Shown here: in pieces, positions 8,992 through 17,765 of the stretch | Position numbering within the stretch: the first letter of the stretch is position 1 | How the letters are laid out: every line of letters begins with the position of its first letter | Origin: Neisseria mucosa | Lineage (GTDB): Bacteria > Pseudomonadota > Gammaproteobacteria > Burkholderiales > Neisseriaceae | DNA length: 64,000 bases | Reading direction: 5' to 3' | Assembly (NCBI RefSeq): GCF_003044445.1 | Contig: NZ_POWX01000002.1 | Span: 124,001-188,000, forward strand | The notes under the pieces: generated by a model | The model's database searches: none | What the model was told of the DNA's origin: nothing | What the model saw: only the letters and a program-made list of their open reading frames with translations | Program-made: the position numbers and the translations under genes

Positions 8992-9940
8992 AATGATCGA
9001 ACCCCCGTGAAGTAAGCAATAATTCGCCGCCTTTTTTATCCTTTATTTTCAGACGGCCTGAGTTGTTTGTTTTCCCTATCCTCGTTACCGCCACACCGCA
9101 TTGCGCTGCTGCGGCAAGGATTTCACTGCGACGGTCTGCGGAAGCGGTAAATACCAATTCGTAATCGTCGCCGCCCGATAAGGCGAAAGCCGTCCATTGC
9201 TCTTCAGGCAGCGATGTTCTCAGTTCTTCGGGAACCGGCAATACATCAGCCGAAATTTCCGCCCCCAAAGACGACGCTGTCAAAATGTGCCCCAAATCCT
9301 GCGCCAGCCCGTCCGAAATATCTTGGGCGGCATGGGCAAGCGGCAAAAGTGCCAAACCTAAATCTACTCTTGGATCCGGCCTGAGGAGTTTATCTTCGCA
9401 AAGTCCGAAGATTTCCGGCGGCAGGATGCAGTTTTTCAGACGATGGTTTAATGCTGCCGCAGCCATACCGATTTGTCCGGACACCCAAATATCGTCCCCC
9501 TCTTGCGCTGCATCGCGCCGCAGGGCTTGCCCTTGGGGAAGTTCGCCGACGATGGTGATGTTGAATACCAAATCACCTTTGGTCGTATCGCCGCCGATAA
9601 GCGTGATGCCGAAACGTTGTGCCAGCGAGAAAAAACTTTCGCAAAACCGCGTCAGCCATTCTTCGTCCAAATCGGGCAATCCCGCACTGAGCAGAACCCA
9701 TTTTGGAACGGCACCCATCGCCGCCATATCGGATATGTTAACTGCTAGCATTTTCCATGCCAAATCTTCAGGAGAAACATCTGAAAAAAAATGTTTGCCC
9801 TTAATCAACATATCGGAACTAAAACACAAATCAAATCCTATACTTGGACGGATGATGGCTGCATCGTCCCCGATACCCAACACCAAACCTTCCGCCTGCT
9901 GTTTTTGCAAAAACTGTCTAATAAAGTCAAATTCTGTCAT
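8984..9940 (-). CDS. thiL: Thiamine-monophosphate kinase
   Basis: 318 residues. It phosphorylates thiamine monophosphate to thiamine diphosphate. The GIGDDAAII motif at residues 22-30, VNISDMAAMGA and GGDTTKGD mark the ATP/Mg-binding site of the PurM/ThiL fold. The 3' end overlaps pgpA. A uptake-sequence variant with a C (AGGCCGTCTGAAAA, about 9047-9060) sits inside the coding region and encodes SGRLK, near the C-terminus. Confidence 0.95.
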   Translation of the reverse strand: MTEFDFIRQFLQKQQAEGLVLGIGDDAAIIRPSIGFDLCFSSDMLIKGKHFFSDVSPEDLAWKMLAVNISDMAAMGAVPKWVLLSAGLPDLDEEWLTRFCESFFSLAQRFGITLIGGDTTKGDLVFNITIVGELPQGQALRRDAAQEGDDIWVSGQIGMAAAALNHRLKNCILPPEIFGLCEDKLLRPDPRVDLGLALLPLAHAAQDISDGLAQDLGHILTASSLGAEISADVLPVPEELRTSLPEEQWTAFALSGGDDYELVFTASADRRSEILAAAAQCGVAVTRIGKTNNSGRLKIKDKKGGELLLTSRGFDHFG

Positions 9941-10048
9941 ATTTAGTGTAAAAAATTGTCAACTCGTTTACCTTACAGGAAACCGTAGGGCAAGACATCC
10001 CTTTTATAAATAGCGATGTTCATTGCGTTATCACCAGGATTCGCAACC

Positions 10049-10104
10049 AAAGGTCGTATGAAAACAGGATTCCGATAAGACGGGATGTTTTCAGACGACC
10101 TTTT
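10049..10104. terminator. DUS-pair terminator overlapping the tatD stop
   Basis: AAAGGTCGTATGAAAAC (one mismatch from DUS) and GTTTTCAGACGACCTTTT form a hairpin. The right arm supplies the last codons and the TGA stop of tatD on the minus strand. Confidence 0.65.
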
Positions 10105-10882
10105 CTGCTGCCAGCAACATTTCCACATTCCGCTCGGTCGCTTCGGCTATCTCTTCAAAGGTAACACCGCGAATTTCAGCGGCAACAGCGGCGATTTGGC
10201 GGATGTTGGCGGGCGTGTTGATTTCGTTTTTCAGCATAAACGGGCTGTCGGTTTCCAAGACGAAATCAGTGTCATTTAAGGTTTTGAGGGTTTCGCGTAT
10301 TTTCCGTGCGTTCGGGTTGAGCAACAGCGAACCGATGCCGATTTTGAAACCCAGTTTCGTCAACACGCGCGCTTCTTCCGCGCTGCCTGAAAAGGCGTGA
10401 ACGATGCCGCTTTGGGTAAAACCTGTCTGTTTGACGGCGGCGGCGATGTCGGCGGTGGTTTTTAGATTATGGATAATCACGCGGCGGCGCAGGGTTTGCG
10501 CGATGACAAGCTGGCGGCTGAAAACTTGGATTTGCCGTTCGCGCTGTCGTTGCGTTTGGGTTTTGTCGTAAAAATCCAAACCGATTTCGCCGACCCATGC
10601 CGTCGGACGCGCTTTCAATGCTTGTTCCAAACTCTGGAAATTCGGTTCAAAAACGTCGTCTGAAAACCAAGGATGGATGCCGAGCGCGATATGGATATTG
10701 CCTAAAAGCGGGTTTTCAGACGACCTTTCCGCCAAATCCGCCACGTCCTGCCAATCCTGCGGCCGAGTCGCGGGAACGATAAACCGCCCTACTCCTGCCT
10801 CCCGCGCGGCGGTCAAAACGTGTGGCAGGTTTTCACGTAAGGCGGGATCGGCAAGGTGGCAATGGGTGTCGGTCAGGTTCAT
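10091..10882 (-). CDS. TatD-family metal-dependent hydrolase
   Basis: 263 residues, a TatD-type TIM-barrel nuclease or hydrolase. Metal ligands are visible in order: DTHCHL (residues 5-10), GEIGLDFY, VIIHN, VHAFSG and ETDSPF. TatD relatives are 3'-5' DNases, but the substrate is not fixed by sequence. The last residues EKVV plus stop are encoded by a uptake sequence (AAGGTCGTCTGA). Two further uptake sequences are translated inside the gene (about 10650 and 10713). The gene starts 7 nt after the ansA stop, so the two are likely cotranscribed. Confidence 0.9.
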   Translation of the reverse strand: MNLTDTHCHLADPALRENLPHVLTAAREAGVGRFIVPATRPQDWQDVADLAERSSENPLLGNIHIALGIHPWFSDDVFEPNFQSLEQALKARPTAWVGEIGLDFYDKTQTQRQRERQIQVFSRQLVIAQTLRRRVIIHNLKTTADIAAAVKQTGFTQSGIVHAFSGSAEEARVLTKLGFKIGIGSLLLNPNARKIRETLKTLNDTDFVLETDSPFMLKNEINTPANIRQIAAVAAEIRGVTFEEIAEATERNVEMLLAAEKVV

Positions 10883-10889
10883 TTCGATT

Positions 10890-11891
10890 TCACAATAATT
10901 GCAGTCTTACCAACTCTTTTTCTACATCTTCCGCACCCCAGCCTTGCGATACGGCGAGGGTCATCAGCGCGGTGGCGGTTTCGAGGTTGCATTTGCCGCC
11001 GTTGATGATGCCCGAGTTGCGGAACGCGTTGCCTTGTGCGTAAACGGCGGCGGTTCTGCCTTGTTGGACTTGGCTGATGTTGAGCAGCAGTTTGCCTTGC
11101 TGCGTGAAGTCTTGCACGGCGCGGATAAAGCCTTCGTCTGCGGGTGTGTTGCCGTGTCCGTAGCTTTGCAGGATAAGGGCTTGGGCGGGAAGCTGTCCGA
11201 GTCCGTCCGCAAGCTCTTGGACGGCAAAGCCGGGGATAAGCGTGCGGACGGCGATTTTTGCCTGCGGGTCGGGATAACGGATTTTAAGGTCGTCTGAAAC
11301 ATCCGCCGCGTCTTGGGACGGGATGCGAAGATTGTGCCAGCCTTGGGTTTCATCCCATTCGGCGATAGCGCCGAAATGCGGATTGTCGAAGCCTGCGGCG
11401 GTTTCGGTGCTGACTTTGCTGCTGCCGACGGCGGGATACAGTTTGCCGTCAAAGGCGATGACGGTTTGTTTGAGCTTGAGGCTGAAGGCGGCAACGGCGG
11501 TGGAGAGGTTGCGTGGGGCATCGCTGTTTTTGGCGGCGTAGGGCCATTGGGAGCCGGTCAGGACGATCGGTTTACCCAAACCTTGCAGGGCGAGCGCGAG
11601 AAGGTTGGCGGTGTACGCCATGCTGTCTGTGCCGTGCAGTATCAGGATGCCGTCGCAGGAAGGCAGTTTGGCGGCGATGATGTCCAGCCAGTCGCGCCAG
11701 TGTTGCAGAGTGACGGAGGAGGAATCAATCAAAGGATTGCAGACGTGCCACTCGAAGTCGAGGTCGTCTGAAAAGGGGGAAAGGGCTTGGCTGACCAGCG
11801 CGGTATCGGGGCGCAGACCTTCGCTGCTTTGGGTCATGCCTATGGTGCCGCCTGTGTAGAGGACGAAGATTTTTTGTTTCATGGGCATCAT
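10890..11891 (-). CDS. ansA: Type I L-asparaginase
   Basis: 333 residues. It hydrolyses asparagine to aspartate and ammonia. The first catalytic threonine is in YTGGTIGM near residue 13 and the second in LHGTDSMAYTA near 90; SKVSTETAAGFDNPHFG is also typical. No signal peptide is visible, which fits the cytoplasmic type I enzyme (AnsA) rather than periplasmic AnsB. In-frame ATGs at 11891, 11888 and 11882 compete and no strong ribosome-binding site decides. Two uptake sequences in the coding region encode SDDL peptides. It is followed after 7 nt by tatD. Confidence 0.9.
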   Translation of the reverse strand: MMPMKQKIFVLYTGGTIGMTQSSEGLRPDTALVSQALSPFSDDLDFEWHVCNPLIDSSSVTLQHWRDWLDIIAAKLPSCDGILILHGTDSMAYTANLLALALQGLGKPIVLTGSQWPYAAKNSDAPRNLSTAVAAFSLKLKQTVIAFDGKLYPAVGSSKVSTETAAGFDNPHFGAIAEWDETQGWHNLRIPSQDAADVSDDLKIRYPDPQAKIAVRTLIPGFAVQELADGLGQLPAQALILQSYGHGNTPADEGFIRAVQDFTQQGKLLLNISQVQQGRTAAVYAQGNAFRNSGIINGGKCNLETATALMTLAVSQGWGAEDVEKELVRLQLL

Positions 11892-12034
11892 CGGGTCGTC
11901 TGAAAATAATGATGCGGCTTATTTAACTATATTTCGGACAGGCTGGCAATTTGGCGGCGCGGACGGTTTTCAGACGACCTTGAAATGAAAAAGCACCCAA
12001 GGGCTGCCGATATTTAATTTTCCAAGTGGATTCT
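11892..12034. other. Intergenic spacer with single DUS copies
   Basis: This stretch upstream of ansA holds isolated uptake sequences (about 11893-11905 and 11966-11980), then a Correia element begins at 12035. No gene is seen. Confidence 0.4.
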
Positions 12035-12190
12035 TATAGTGGATTAACTTTAAACCAGTACGGCGTTGCCTCGCCTTAGCTCAAAGAGAACGATTCTCTA
12101 AGGTGCTGAAGCACCAAGTGAATCGGTTCCGTACTATTTGTACTGTCTGCGGCTTCGTCGCCTTGTCATGATTTTTGTTAATCCACTATA
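12035..12190 (-). repeat. Correia repeat enclosed element, full length
   Basis: A 156-bp element starting TATAGTGGATTAAC and ending GTTAATCCACTATA, with the conserved core GAACGATTCTCTAAGGTGCT. The termini are the known Correia inverted repeats, and the central part carries the segment associated with IHF binding. It lies between ansA and dedA. Confidence 0.95.
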
Positions 12191-12328
12191 TTCACGAAGC
12201 GTGAGATTCAAGACGAAAACCGCAACAAGGTTAGAGACCTTGCGAAAATTTCCAACGCAGGAGATACCGCTTTGGATAAAAAACACGGAAACTATTGAAT
12301 ATCGGCAACCTTGTCAGGGGACTTGATT

Positions 12329-13012
12329 TTATTGTTCGCTTTGCGCGGCTTTTTTGGCTGCCTTGGCGGCTTTGCGCTGAGCCCGCTTTTCGCTCAATTT
12401 GGTACGGTAGAACTGGAGGCGCTGGCGTTTTTTCCACCAGAACCATGCCAACGCTACTGCCAATATACCCAAAACAGTAAAGATGCCGGATTGTAGGCTG
12501 TGCATTTTTGCCATCAGCCAATCGATGTTGTTCGCACCGTATTCGCCCAAATAAATCCAAACCGGCACGGAAATCAATGCGGCAAGCCCGTCCATCAGAA
12601 TGAAACGGGTATAGGAAACTTTGCGGCTGATGCCCGCAGTCACGAAAACGGCGGTACGCAAACCGGGCAGGAAGCGGGCGACGAACAATACCCAGTTGCC
12701 GTATTTGTCGAATTTCTCCTGCACCTGCGCGTAACGCTTTGGCGTCATCACGCGGGCAATGGGTTTGAACTTGAGAATTTTCTGCCCCCACACGCGTCCG
12801 GCGACAAACATAAATCCGTCGCCCGCCAACACGCCGAGCATACCGACGACAACCATCCAATGCGAATTGGTGTACCCCAAGCCGGAAATCACACCGCCTG
12901 TCACCAGCGTCAAATCTTCAGGAATCGGTACGCCAAAGCCGCAGATGACCAAAACGAAAAACACGGCTGCGTAGCCGTATTGGACAAAAAAGGCTTCTAA
13001 AAAGGCAAACAT
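12329..13012 (-). CDS. DedA-family membrane protein
   Basis: 227 residues. DedA proteins are inner-membrane lipid transporters (undecaprenyl-phosphate or phospholipid recycling is proposed for the family). The core motifs are present: GVPIPEDLTLVTGG, GMLGVLAGDGFMFVAGR with acidic Asp, and FVARFLPGLRTAVFVTAGISR with the two essential-type arginines. The C-terminal tail (about residues 195-227) is a Lys/Ala-rich cytoplasmic extension with a repeated AAKAAKKAAQ-like pattern. Monocistronic. Confidence 0.9.
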   Translation of the reverse strand: MFAFLEAFFVQYGYAAVFFVLVICGFGVPIPEDLTLVTGGVISGLGYTNSHWMVVVGMLGVLAGDGFMFVAGRVWGQKILKFKPIARVMTPKRYAQVQEKFDKYGNWVLFVARFLPGLRTAVFVTAGISRKVSYTRFILMDGLAALISVPVWIYLGEYGANNIDWLMAKMHSLQSGIFTVLGILAVALAWFWWKKRQRLQFYRTKLSEKRAQRKAAKAAKKAAQSEQ

Positions 13013-13080
13013 GGCGTATCCGTCGGTTGTAATGTGGAGGGGAAATTCATTTGAACTGAATGTCGTATTTTACCAAAGAT

Positions 13081-13160
13081 AGGGTCGTCTGAAAGAAATA
13101 ACAAGGAAGGTTATGAAAATAGGTGTGAACAATATGAATTGATGTGTTTCAGACGACCTC
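13081..13160. other. Widely spaced DUS inverted pair
   Basis: AGGGTCGTCTGAAAG (13081) and TTTCAGACGACCTC (13147) face each other about 50 nt apart upstream of dedA. The spacing is long for a terminator; the copies may act only for DNA uptake. Confidence 0.45.
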
Positions 13161-13180
13161 GAATCCTAAAAAACACAATC

Positions 13181-13249
13181 ACAATGGATTAACCTTAAAC
13201 CGGCATGGCGTTCCCCCGCCTTGCCCTGATTTAAAATCAATCCACTGTA
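13181..13249 (-). repeat. Internally deleted, degenerate Correia element (about 69 bp)
   Basis: ATGGATTAACCTTAAACCGG at the left and a right end reading ...TTTAAAATCAATCCACTGTA match CREE termini, but the middle is reduced to a GGCGTT...CGCCTTGCCCTGA remnant. It is shorter than the known short form and has terminal substitutions (AATGG, CTGTA). Confidence 0.7.
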
Positions 13250-13323
13250 CCGCCGTTCCCGCTTGCGTGGAAACGACGGCAGTTCCAAGGTTTGCTAAAA
13301 ACCTGATTGATTTTTTGACGGCA

Positions 13324-14661
13324 TTACTGCTTGCCGGTGATGGCTGCCGCGATGCGTTCCGCACCCTTTTTCGCCCAGTCCGCCTGACGCGCTTCGACCA
13401 TGACGCGCACGACTGGTTCGGTACCTGATGCGCGCAATACGACGCGGCCTTTGCCTTCGAGCTCTTTTTCTACTTCAGCCAATACATCTTTCGAGGCTTC
13501 CTGCCATTTCTGACCTTTTTGAATGCGCACGTTGATCATGGTTTGCGGATACGGCTGCCAGTCGGCGCAAACGGTGGCAAGGTCTTGGTTCAGGATTTGC
13601 AGCGCCGCCAAAACTTGCAGCGCGGAGATGATACCGTCGCCGGTGTTGTGTTTGTCCATACACAAAATATGGCCGCTGGCTTCGCCGCCGATGAGCCAGC
13701 CGCGTTGGTTCAGTTGTTCCAACACATAGCGGTCGCCGACTTTGGCGCGGCAGAAATCGACGCCCTGCTCTTTCAGGGCAATTTCCATCGCCATATTGGT
13801 CATAACCGTGCCGACCACGCCGCCGATGTTGATGCCTTCGCGGGCGCGGGCTTTGGCAATGACGTAAATCAGGCTGTCGCCGTCGTACACTTTGCCGTTG
13901 CGGTCGACCATCATCAGGCGGTCGCCGTCGCCGTCCAACGCGATACCGTAGTCGGCTTCGTTTTGCAATACGGCGGCCTGCAAGGCTTTGGGATGGGTTG
14001 CGCCGCATTTTTCGTTGATGTTGTAGCCGTTGGGTTCGTCGCCGATGCTGACGACTTGCGCACCGAGTTCGTGGAACACTTTGGGCGCAACGTCATAGCC
14101 TGCGCCATGTGCGGTATCGACCACCAATTTCAGACCGCGCAAATCCAAATGGCTGGGGAAGGTGGATTTGCAGAATTCGATGTAGCGATCGTCCGCGCCG
14201 TTGATACGGCGGGCGCGTCCGAGACGGGCGGACGGCTGGGTTTTCATTTCCTCGTCGATTTTGGCTTCGATTTCCAACTCGATTTCATCGCTCAGTTTCA
14301 CACCGCCTTCGGCAAAGAATTTGATGCCGTTGTCGGAATAGACGTTGTGCGACGCGGAAATCATCACACCGGCGGACAAACGCAGCGCACGAGTCAGATA
14401 AGCCACGCCCGGCGTAGGCAGCGGACCGGTTTGGATAACATTGACACCTGCGGCGGTAAAGCCCGCCACCAGCGCGGCTTCGAGCATATAGCCGGAAATG
14501 CGCGTATCTTTGCCGATCAGGACGGTCGGCTTCTGCCCGCCGTCATGCTGCACCAACACCTGCCCCGCCGCATAACCGAGTTTCAATACGAAATCGGGAG
14601 TAATCGGAAATTGACCGACTTCGCCGCGCACGCCGTCCGTGCCGAAATATTTTTTTGCCAT
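13324..14661 (-). CDS. glmM: Phosphoglucosamine mutase
   Basis: 445 residues, the standard length. It interconverts glucosamine-6-phosphate and glucosamine-1-phosphate for peptidoglycan and LOS precursors. The N-terminal KYFGTDGVRG, the phosphoserine loop ISASHNVYSDNGIKFF near residue 100, the Mg site DGDGDR near 243 and the C-terminal phosphate-binding RASGTEPVVRVM are all present. It lies downstream of folP on the same strand, the common folP-glmM order, but a DUS pair and a CREE lie between them. Confidence 0.97.
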   Translation of the reverse strand: MAKKYFGTDGVRGEVGQFPITPDFVLKLGYAAGQVLVQHDGGQKPTVLIGKDTRISGYMLEAALVAGFTAAGVNVIQTGPLPTPGVAYLTRALRLSAGVMISASHNVYSDNGIKFFAEGGVKLSDEIELEIEAKIDEEMKTQPSARLGRARRINGADDRYIEFCKSTFPSHLDLRGLKLVVDTAHGAGYDVAPKVFHELGAQVVSIGDEPNGYNINEKCGATHPKALQAAVLQNEADYGIALDGDGDRLMMVDRNGKVYDGDSLIYVIAKARAREGINIGGVVGTVMTNMAMEIALKEQGVDFCRAKVGDRYVLEQLNQRGWLIGGEASGHILCMDKHNTGDGIISALQVLAALQILNQDLATVCADWQPYPQTMINVRIQKGQKWQEASKDVLAEVEKELEGKGRVVLRASGTEPVVRVMVEARQADWAKKGAERIAAAITGKQ

Positions 14662-14838
14662 GAGTTTACTCCGTGAGGATGTTTTAGAATGGGGTTACCC
14701 GTAAATGTCATAACGGGCAGTATAGAGGGATTTTATGCAAAACTGTTGGGATTTATGTTTAGCGTAATTAGATTGAGCCTGAGCGGTATAGTTTCTTATC
14801 TTATCAAAACCCGAAACAAGTTAACCGGATTAAACAAA

Positions 14839-14879
14839 CGGGTCGTCTGAAACCGCCAAACTCGTTTTCAGACGACCTC
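14839..14879. terminator. DUS-pair terminator between folP and glmM
   Basis: ACGGGTCGTCTGAAAC and GTTTTCAGACGACCTCTT form an inverted pair in the 442-nt folP-glmM gap, next to a CREE. Confidence 0.6.
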
Positions 14880-14887
14880 TTTATCAC

Positions 14888-15043
14888 TATAGTGGATTAA
14901 CTTTAAACCAGTACGGCGTTGCCTCGCCTTAGCTCAAAGAGAACGATTCTCTAAGGTGCTGAAGCACCAAGTGAATCGGTTCCGTACTATCTGTACTGTC
15001 TACGGCTTCGTCGCCTTGTCCTGATTTTTGTTAATCCACTATA
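14888..15043 (-). repeat. Correia repeat enclosed element, full length
   Basis: 156 bp, TATAGTGGATTAAC to GTTAATCCACTATA, nearly identical to the copy at 12035. It splits the folP-glmM intergenic region. The two loci also share flanking sequence motifs (GGGCTGCCGATATTT versus GGGACTGCCGACATTT), placed on opposite sides of the element. Confidence 0.95.
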
Positions 15044-15103
15044 TTTCAGGGACTGCCGACATTTCATTTTCAAATGTTTTTTTTGCTTCCAAAACAGAAG
15101 CTA

Positions 15104-15958
15104 TTAAATACCGGTAATGCCTAAGGCGTCCCACACCTTCAACGCATCCGCCGTCGCCTTCACATCATGCACCCGCACAATTTGCGCGCCACGCGCTACG
15201 GAAGCCAAAGCAGCCGCCACGCTGCCGTGTACGCGTTCCGCCGCCTCTGCCTCGCCGGTCAGCTCGCCTATCATGCGTTTGCGCGACACGCCGATGAGCA
15301 GCGGAAAGCCTGTTTCCGCCATCAATTCGGGCAAATGCCGCATCAGCGCGATATTGTGTTGCAAGGTTTTGCCGAAACCGAAACCGGGGTCAAGCGCGAT
15401 GCGTTGCGGCGCAATGCCTGCCGCGATACATTCCGCCGTCCGCGCTTTCAAATACCGCGCTACTTCACCGACAACATCTTGATATTTCGGATTAATCTGC
15501 ATGTTTTTGGGCAAACCCTGCATGTGCATCAGGCAAATACCCGTGTCCGATTGACGCGCCAGCAATTCGACCGCGCCCTCGTCATTCAACGCCGCCACAT
15601 CATTAATAATATCGACACCGCCGAGCGCCAACGCTTTTTCCATAATCACCGTACGGCGCGTGTCCAAACTGATGGGAACGCCCCACCCCGCCACTTCCGC
15701 CAAAACAGGCTCAACCCGCGCCCATTCTTCTTCAGGCGAAACATAATCCGCACCCGGCCGCGTCGATTCGCCGCCGATGTCGAGAATGTCCGCACCCTCC
15801 TTTAGAAGCTGTTCGGCATGAGCCAAGGCTGTTTGGGCGTTTTGCGAATACATGCCGCCGTCGGAAAAAGAATCGGGCGTCAGGTTGACGATACCCATGA
15901 TTTTCGGTTTGTCCAAACCGATTTCAAACCTGCCTGCCTGCCAGATGCGCGTGGTCAT
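15104..15958 (-). CDS. folP: Dihydropteroate synthase
   Basis: 284 residues. It condenses p-aminobenzoate with dihydropterin pyrophosphate in folate synthesis and is the sulfonamide target. The pterin-site motif IMGIVNLTPDSFSDGG near residues 20-36, DIGGESTRPGA near 61, DPGFGFGKT and the C-terminal RVHDV are intact. Resistance cannot be judged without an alignment to reference alleles. A DUS pair lies just upstream, between folP and the divergent aminotransferase gene. Confidence 0.96.
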   Translation of the reverse strand: MTTRIWQAGRFEIGLDKPKIMGIVNLTPDSFSDGGMYSQNAQTALAHAEQLLKEGADILDIGGESTRPGADYVSPEEEWARVEPVLAEVAGWGVPISLDTRRTVIMEKALALGGVDIINDVAALNDEGAVELLARQSDTGICLMHMQGLPKNMQINPKYQDVVGEVARYLKARTAECIAAGIAPQRIALDPGFGFGKTLQHNIALMRHLPELMAETGFPLLIGVSRKRMIGELTGEAEAAERVHGSVAAALASVARGAQIVRVHDVKATADALKVWDALGITGI

Positions 15959-15993
15959 GATGGTGTTCCGTAAAATAATGAAGACGAAATTAT

Positions 15994-16032
15994 AGGTCGT
16001 CTGAAAACATCATGCAGCTTTCAGACGACCCT
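15994..16032. terminator. DUS inverted pair between divergent genes
   Basis: AGGTCGTCTGAAAAC and CTTTCAGACGACCCT are inverted 24 bp apart in the folP / aminotransferase divergent region. A terminator role is unlikely here because no gene ends at this point; it may influence 5' leaders. Confidence 0.5.
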
Positions 16033-16104
16033 GTTTTACAAATCCTGCCGTTTAATGCCAAAATCAGGTTTCAAGTCCCAAACCGTCTGACAAAGGAAAC
16101 AGCC

Positions 16105-17298
16105 ATGTACCGACACGTCGAATACTACCCCGGCGACCCGATTTTGAGTTTGGTCGAAACCTTCAAAAACGACCCGCGCCCCGAAAAAGTCAATTTGAGC
16201 ATAGGCATTTATTTCGACGACGAAGGCAAAATGCCCGTATTGGAATCCGTGAGCCGTGCCGAAACCGCCCGCGCCGCCACGCCTGCGCCGTCGTCCTATC
16301 TGCCGATGGAAGGTTTGAACACTTACCGCAGCGCGGTGCAGCATTTATTGTTCGGCAAAGACAACCCCGCGTTCGCGCAAGGACGCATCGTTACCGTACA
16401 AACCTTGGGCGGCTCGGGCGCGCTCAAAGTCGGAGCGGATTTCCTGCATCGCTGGTTCCCCGCAGCACGCGCCTACGTCAGCGATCCGACTTGGGACAAC
16501 CATCGAGGTATCTTTGAAGGCGCAGGTTTCGAGGTCGGCACTTATCCTTATTACGACCCCGCCACCGTTGGCGTGAAATTCGACGAAATGACCGCGTTTT
16601 TCAACACCCTGTCCGAAAACAGCGTCCTAATCCTGCATCCCTGCTGCCACAACCCGACCGGCGTGGATATGTCGGAACAGCAATGGGACGAAGTGTTGCA
16701 CATCATCAAAACGCGCAAACTGATTCCGTTTATGGACATCGCCTACCAAGGCTTCGGCGGCGATTTGGACAGCGATGCCTACGCCATCCGCAAAGCGGTG
16801 GAAATGGAATTGCCGCTGTTCGTCAGCAATTCATTCTCGAAAAACCTGTCGCTCTACGGCGAACGCGTCGGCGGCTTGAGCGTGGTTTGCCCGAATAAAG
16901 AAGAAGCGGAATTGGTGTTCGGACAACTCAAATTCACCGTCCGCCGCATCTATTCCAGCCCGCCCGCGCACGGTGCGTATATCGCCGCCGATGTGATGAA
17001 CAGCCCCGAACTTTACGCCTTATGGCAAAACGAAGTCTATGTTATGCGCGACCGCATCCGCGCCATGCGACAGAAACTTTACGACGTCTTGACCGCCCAA
17101 ATCCCCAACCGCGATTTCACTTATTTCATCAAACAGCGCGGCATGTTCAGCTACACAGGATTGAGTGTGGAACAAGTCCGCAGGTTGCGCGACGAATTTG
17201 CCGTTTACCTGCTGGATTCGGGCAGGATGTGCGTCGCCGGACTGAATGCCTCGAACATCGCCTATGTCGCCGATGCGTTTGCCGAAGTGTTGAAATAA
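16105..17298 (+). CDS. Aromatic/aspartate aminotransferase (class I, PLP)
   Basis: 397 residues of aminotransferase subfamily I-alpha. It transfers amino groups between aromatic amino acids or aspartate and 2-oxoglutarate. The PLP lysine is K246 in SNSFSKNLSLYGERVG; the binding residues in HPCCHNPTGVD and MDIAYQGFGGD are present. The sequence fits both TyrB and AspC; I cannot decide between them. The start at 16105 follows AAAGGAAAC and matches the family start (MYRHVEYYPGDPI); an upstream in-frame ATG at 16012 lies inside a uptake-sequence pair and is unlikely. Confidence 0.92.
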   Translation: MYRHVEYYPGDPILSLVETFKNDPRPEKVNLSIGIYFDDEGKMPVLESVSRAETARAATPAPSSYLPMEGLNTYRSAVQHLLFGKDNPAFAQGRIVTVQTLGGSGALKVGADFLHRWFPAARAYVSDPTWDNHRGIFEGAGFEVGTYPYYDPATVGVKFDEMTAFFNTLSENSVLILHPCCHNPTGVDMSEQQWDEVLHIIKTRKLIPFMDIAYQGFGGDLDSDAYAIRKAVEMELPLFVSNSFSKNLSLYGERVGGLSVVCPNKEEAELVFGQLKFTVRRIYSSPPAHGAYIAADVMNSPELYALWQNEVYVMRDRIRAMRQKLYDVLTAQIPNRDFTYFIKQRGMFSYTGLSVEQVRRLRDEFAVYLLDSGRMCVAGLNASNIAYVADAFAEVLK

Positions 17299-17359
17299 AA
17301 CGCAAAAAGCAAACAGGTCGTCTGAAACCCGATGTAGTTTTATTTGAAGTAAATCAAAA

Positions 17360-17397
17360 GGCCGCCCGAAAAATTTTCATCTTTCAGACGGCCTCTC
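17360..17397. terminator. Hairpin with AGGCCGTCTGAA-type arm
   Basis: AAGGCCGCCCGAAAAAT and ATCTTTCAGACGGCCTCT are inverted, one arm matching the C-variant of the uptake sequence. The hairpin lies between the aminotransferase gene and the tRNA gene, in the 3' flank of both. Confidence 0.55.
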
Positions 17398-17403
17398 TAT
17401 AAT

Positions 17404-17479
17404 TGGCGCACCCAACAGGGATCGAACCTGTGACCTCCAGCTTCGGAAACTGACACTCTTCCAACTGAGCTATGGGTGC
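17404..17479 (-). tRNA. tRNA-Arg (anticodon CCG)
   Basis: A 76-nt cloverleaf with an encoded CCA end. The acceptor stem GCACCCA pairs with TGGGTGC, the D-arm is GCTCAGTTGGAAGAGT, the anticodon stem TCAGT/GCTGG encloses loop TTCCGAA, and the T-loop is TTCGATC. Anticodon CCG reads the CGG arginine codon. The 5' end lies at 17479 on the minus strand. Confidence 0.96.
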
Positions 17480-17655
17480 AGGGAAGGCGTAAGATTAACG
17501 CAAATCCCGCCTGTTGGCAAAGCCTATTATGCAGAATGGCGCAAACAAGACAAATTTGCAGAAAATTCCCCGCAAATAATCAACAACATAACCAATCCAC
17601 CCCTGAACAAACGGCAAAAAACTGCCGCCTTTGCGTATATTTTCCACAAGAGCGA

Positions 17656-17684
17656 TTGGAAAGCCCCTGTGAATTCAGTATAAT
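17656..17684 (+). promoter_or_regulatory. Predicted sigma-70 promoter of cycB
   Basis: TTGGAA (17656-17661), a 17-nt spacer and consensus TATAAT (17679-17684), about 80 nt ahead of the cytochrome start. Confidence 0.65.
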
Positions 17685-17765
17685 CCAGCAAAATATTGTT
17701 AACTGCGTTTAACACACCAAACTATAACTCAAAGCACAACCTAACCTAACGGCGAGGCCTACCAA

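Noticed and set aside
12234..12253. IS end resembling GAGACCTTTGCAAAATT (here GAGACCTTGCGAAAATTT)
   Set aside because: Several mismatches and no second end or transposase nearby; may be a decayed IS end but cannot be supported.
13519..14676. 385-codon open frame on the plus strand opposite glmM
   Set aside because: Antisense shadow of glmM; low-complexity composition and no ribosome-binding site. Similar shadows opposite parE, tbpA, tbpB and pldA were dropped for the same reason.
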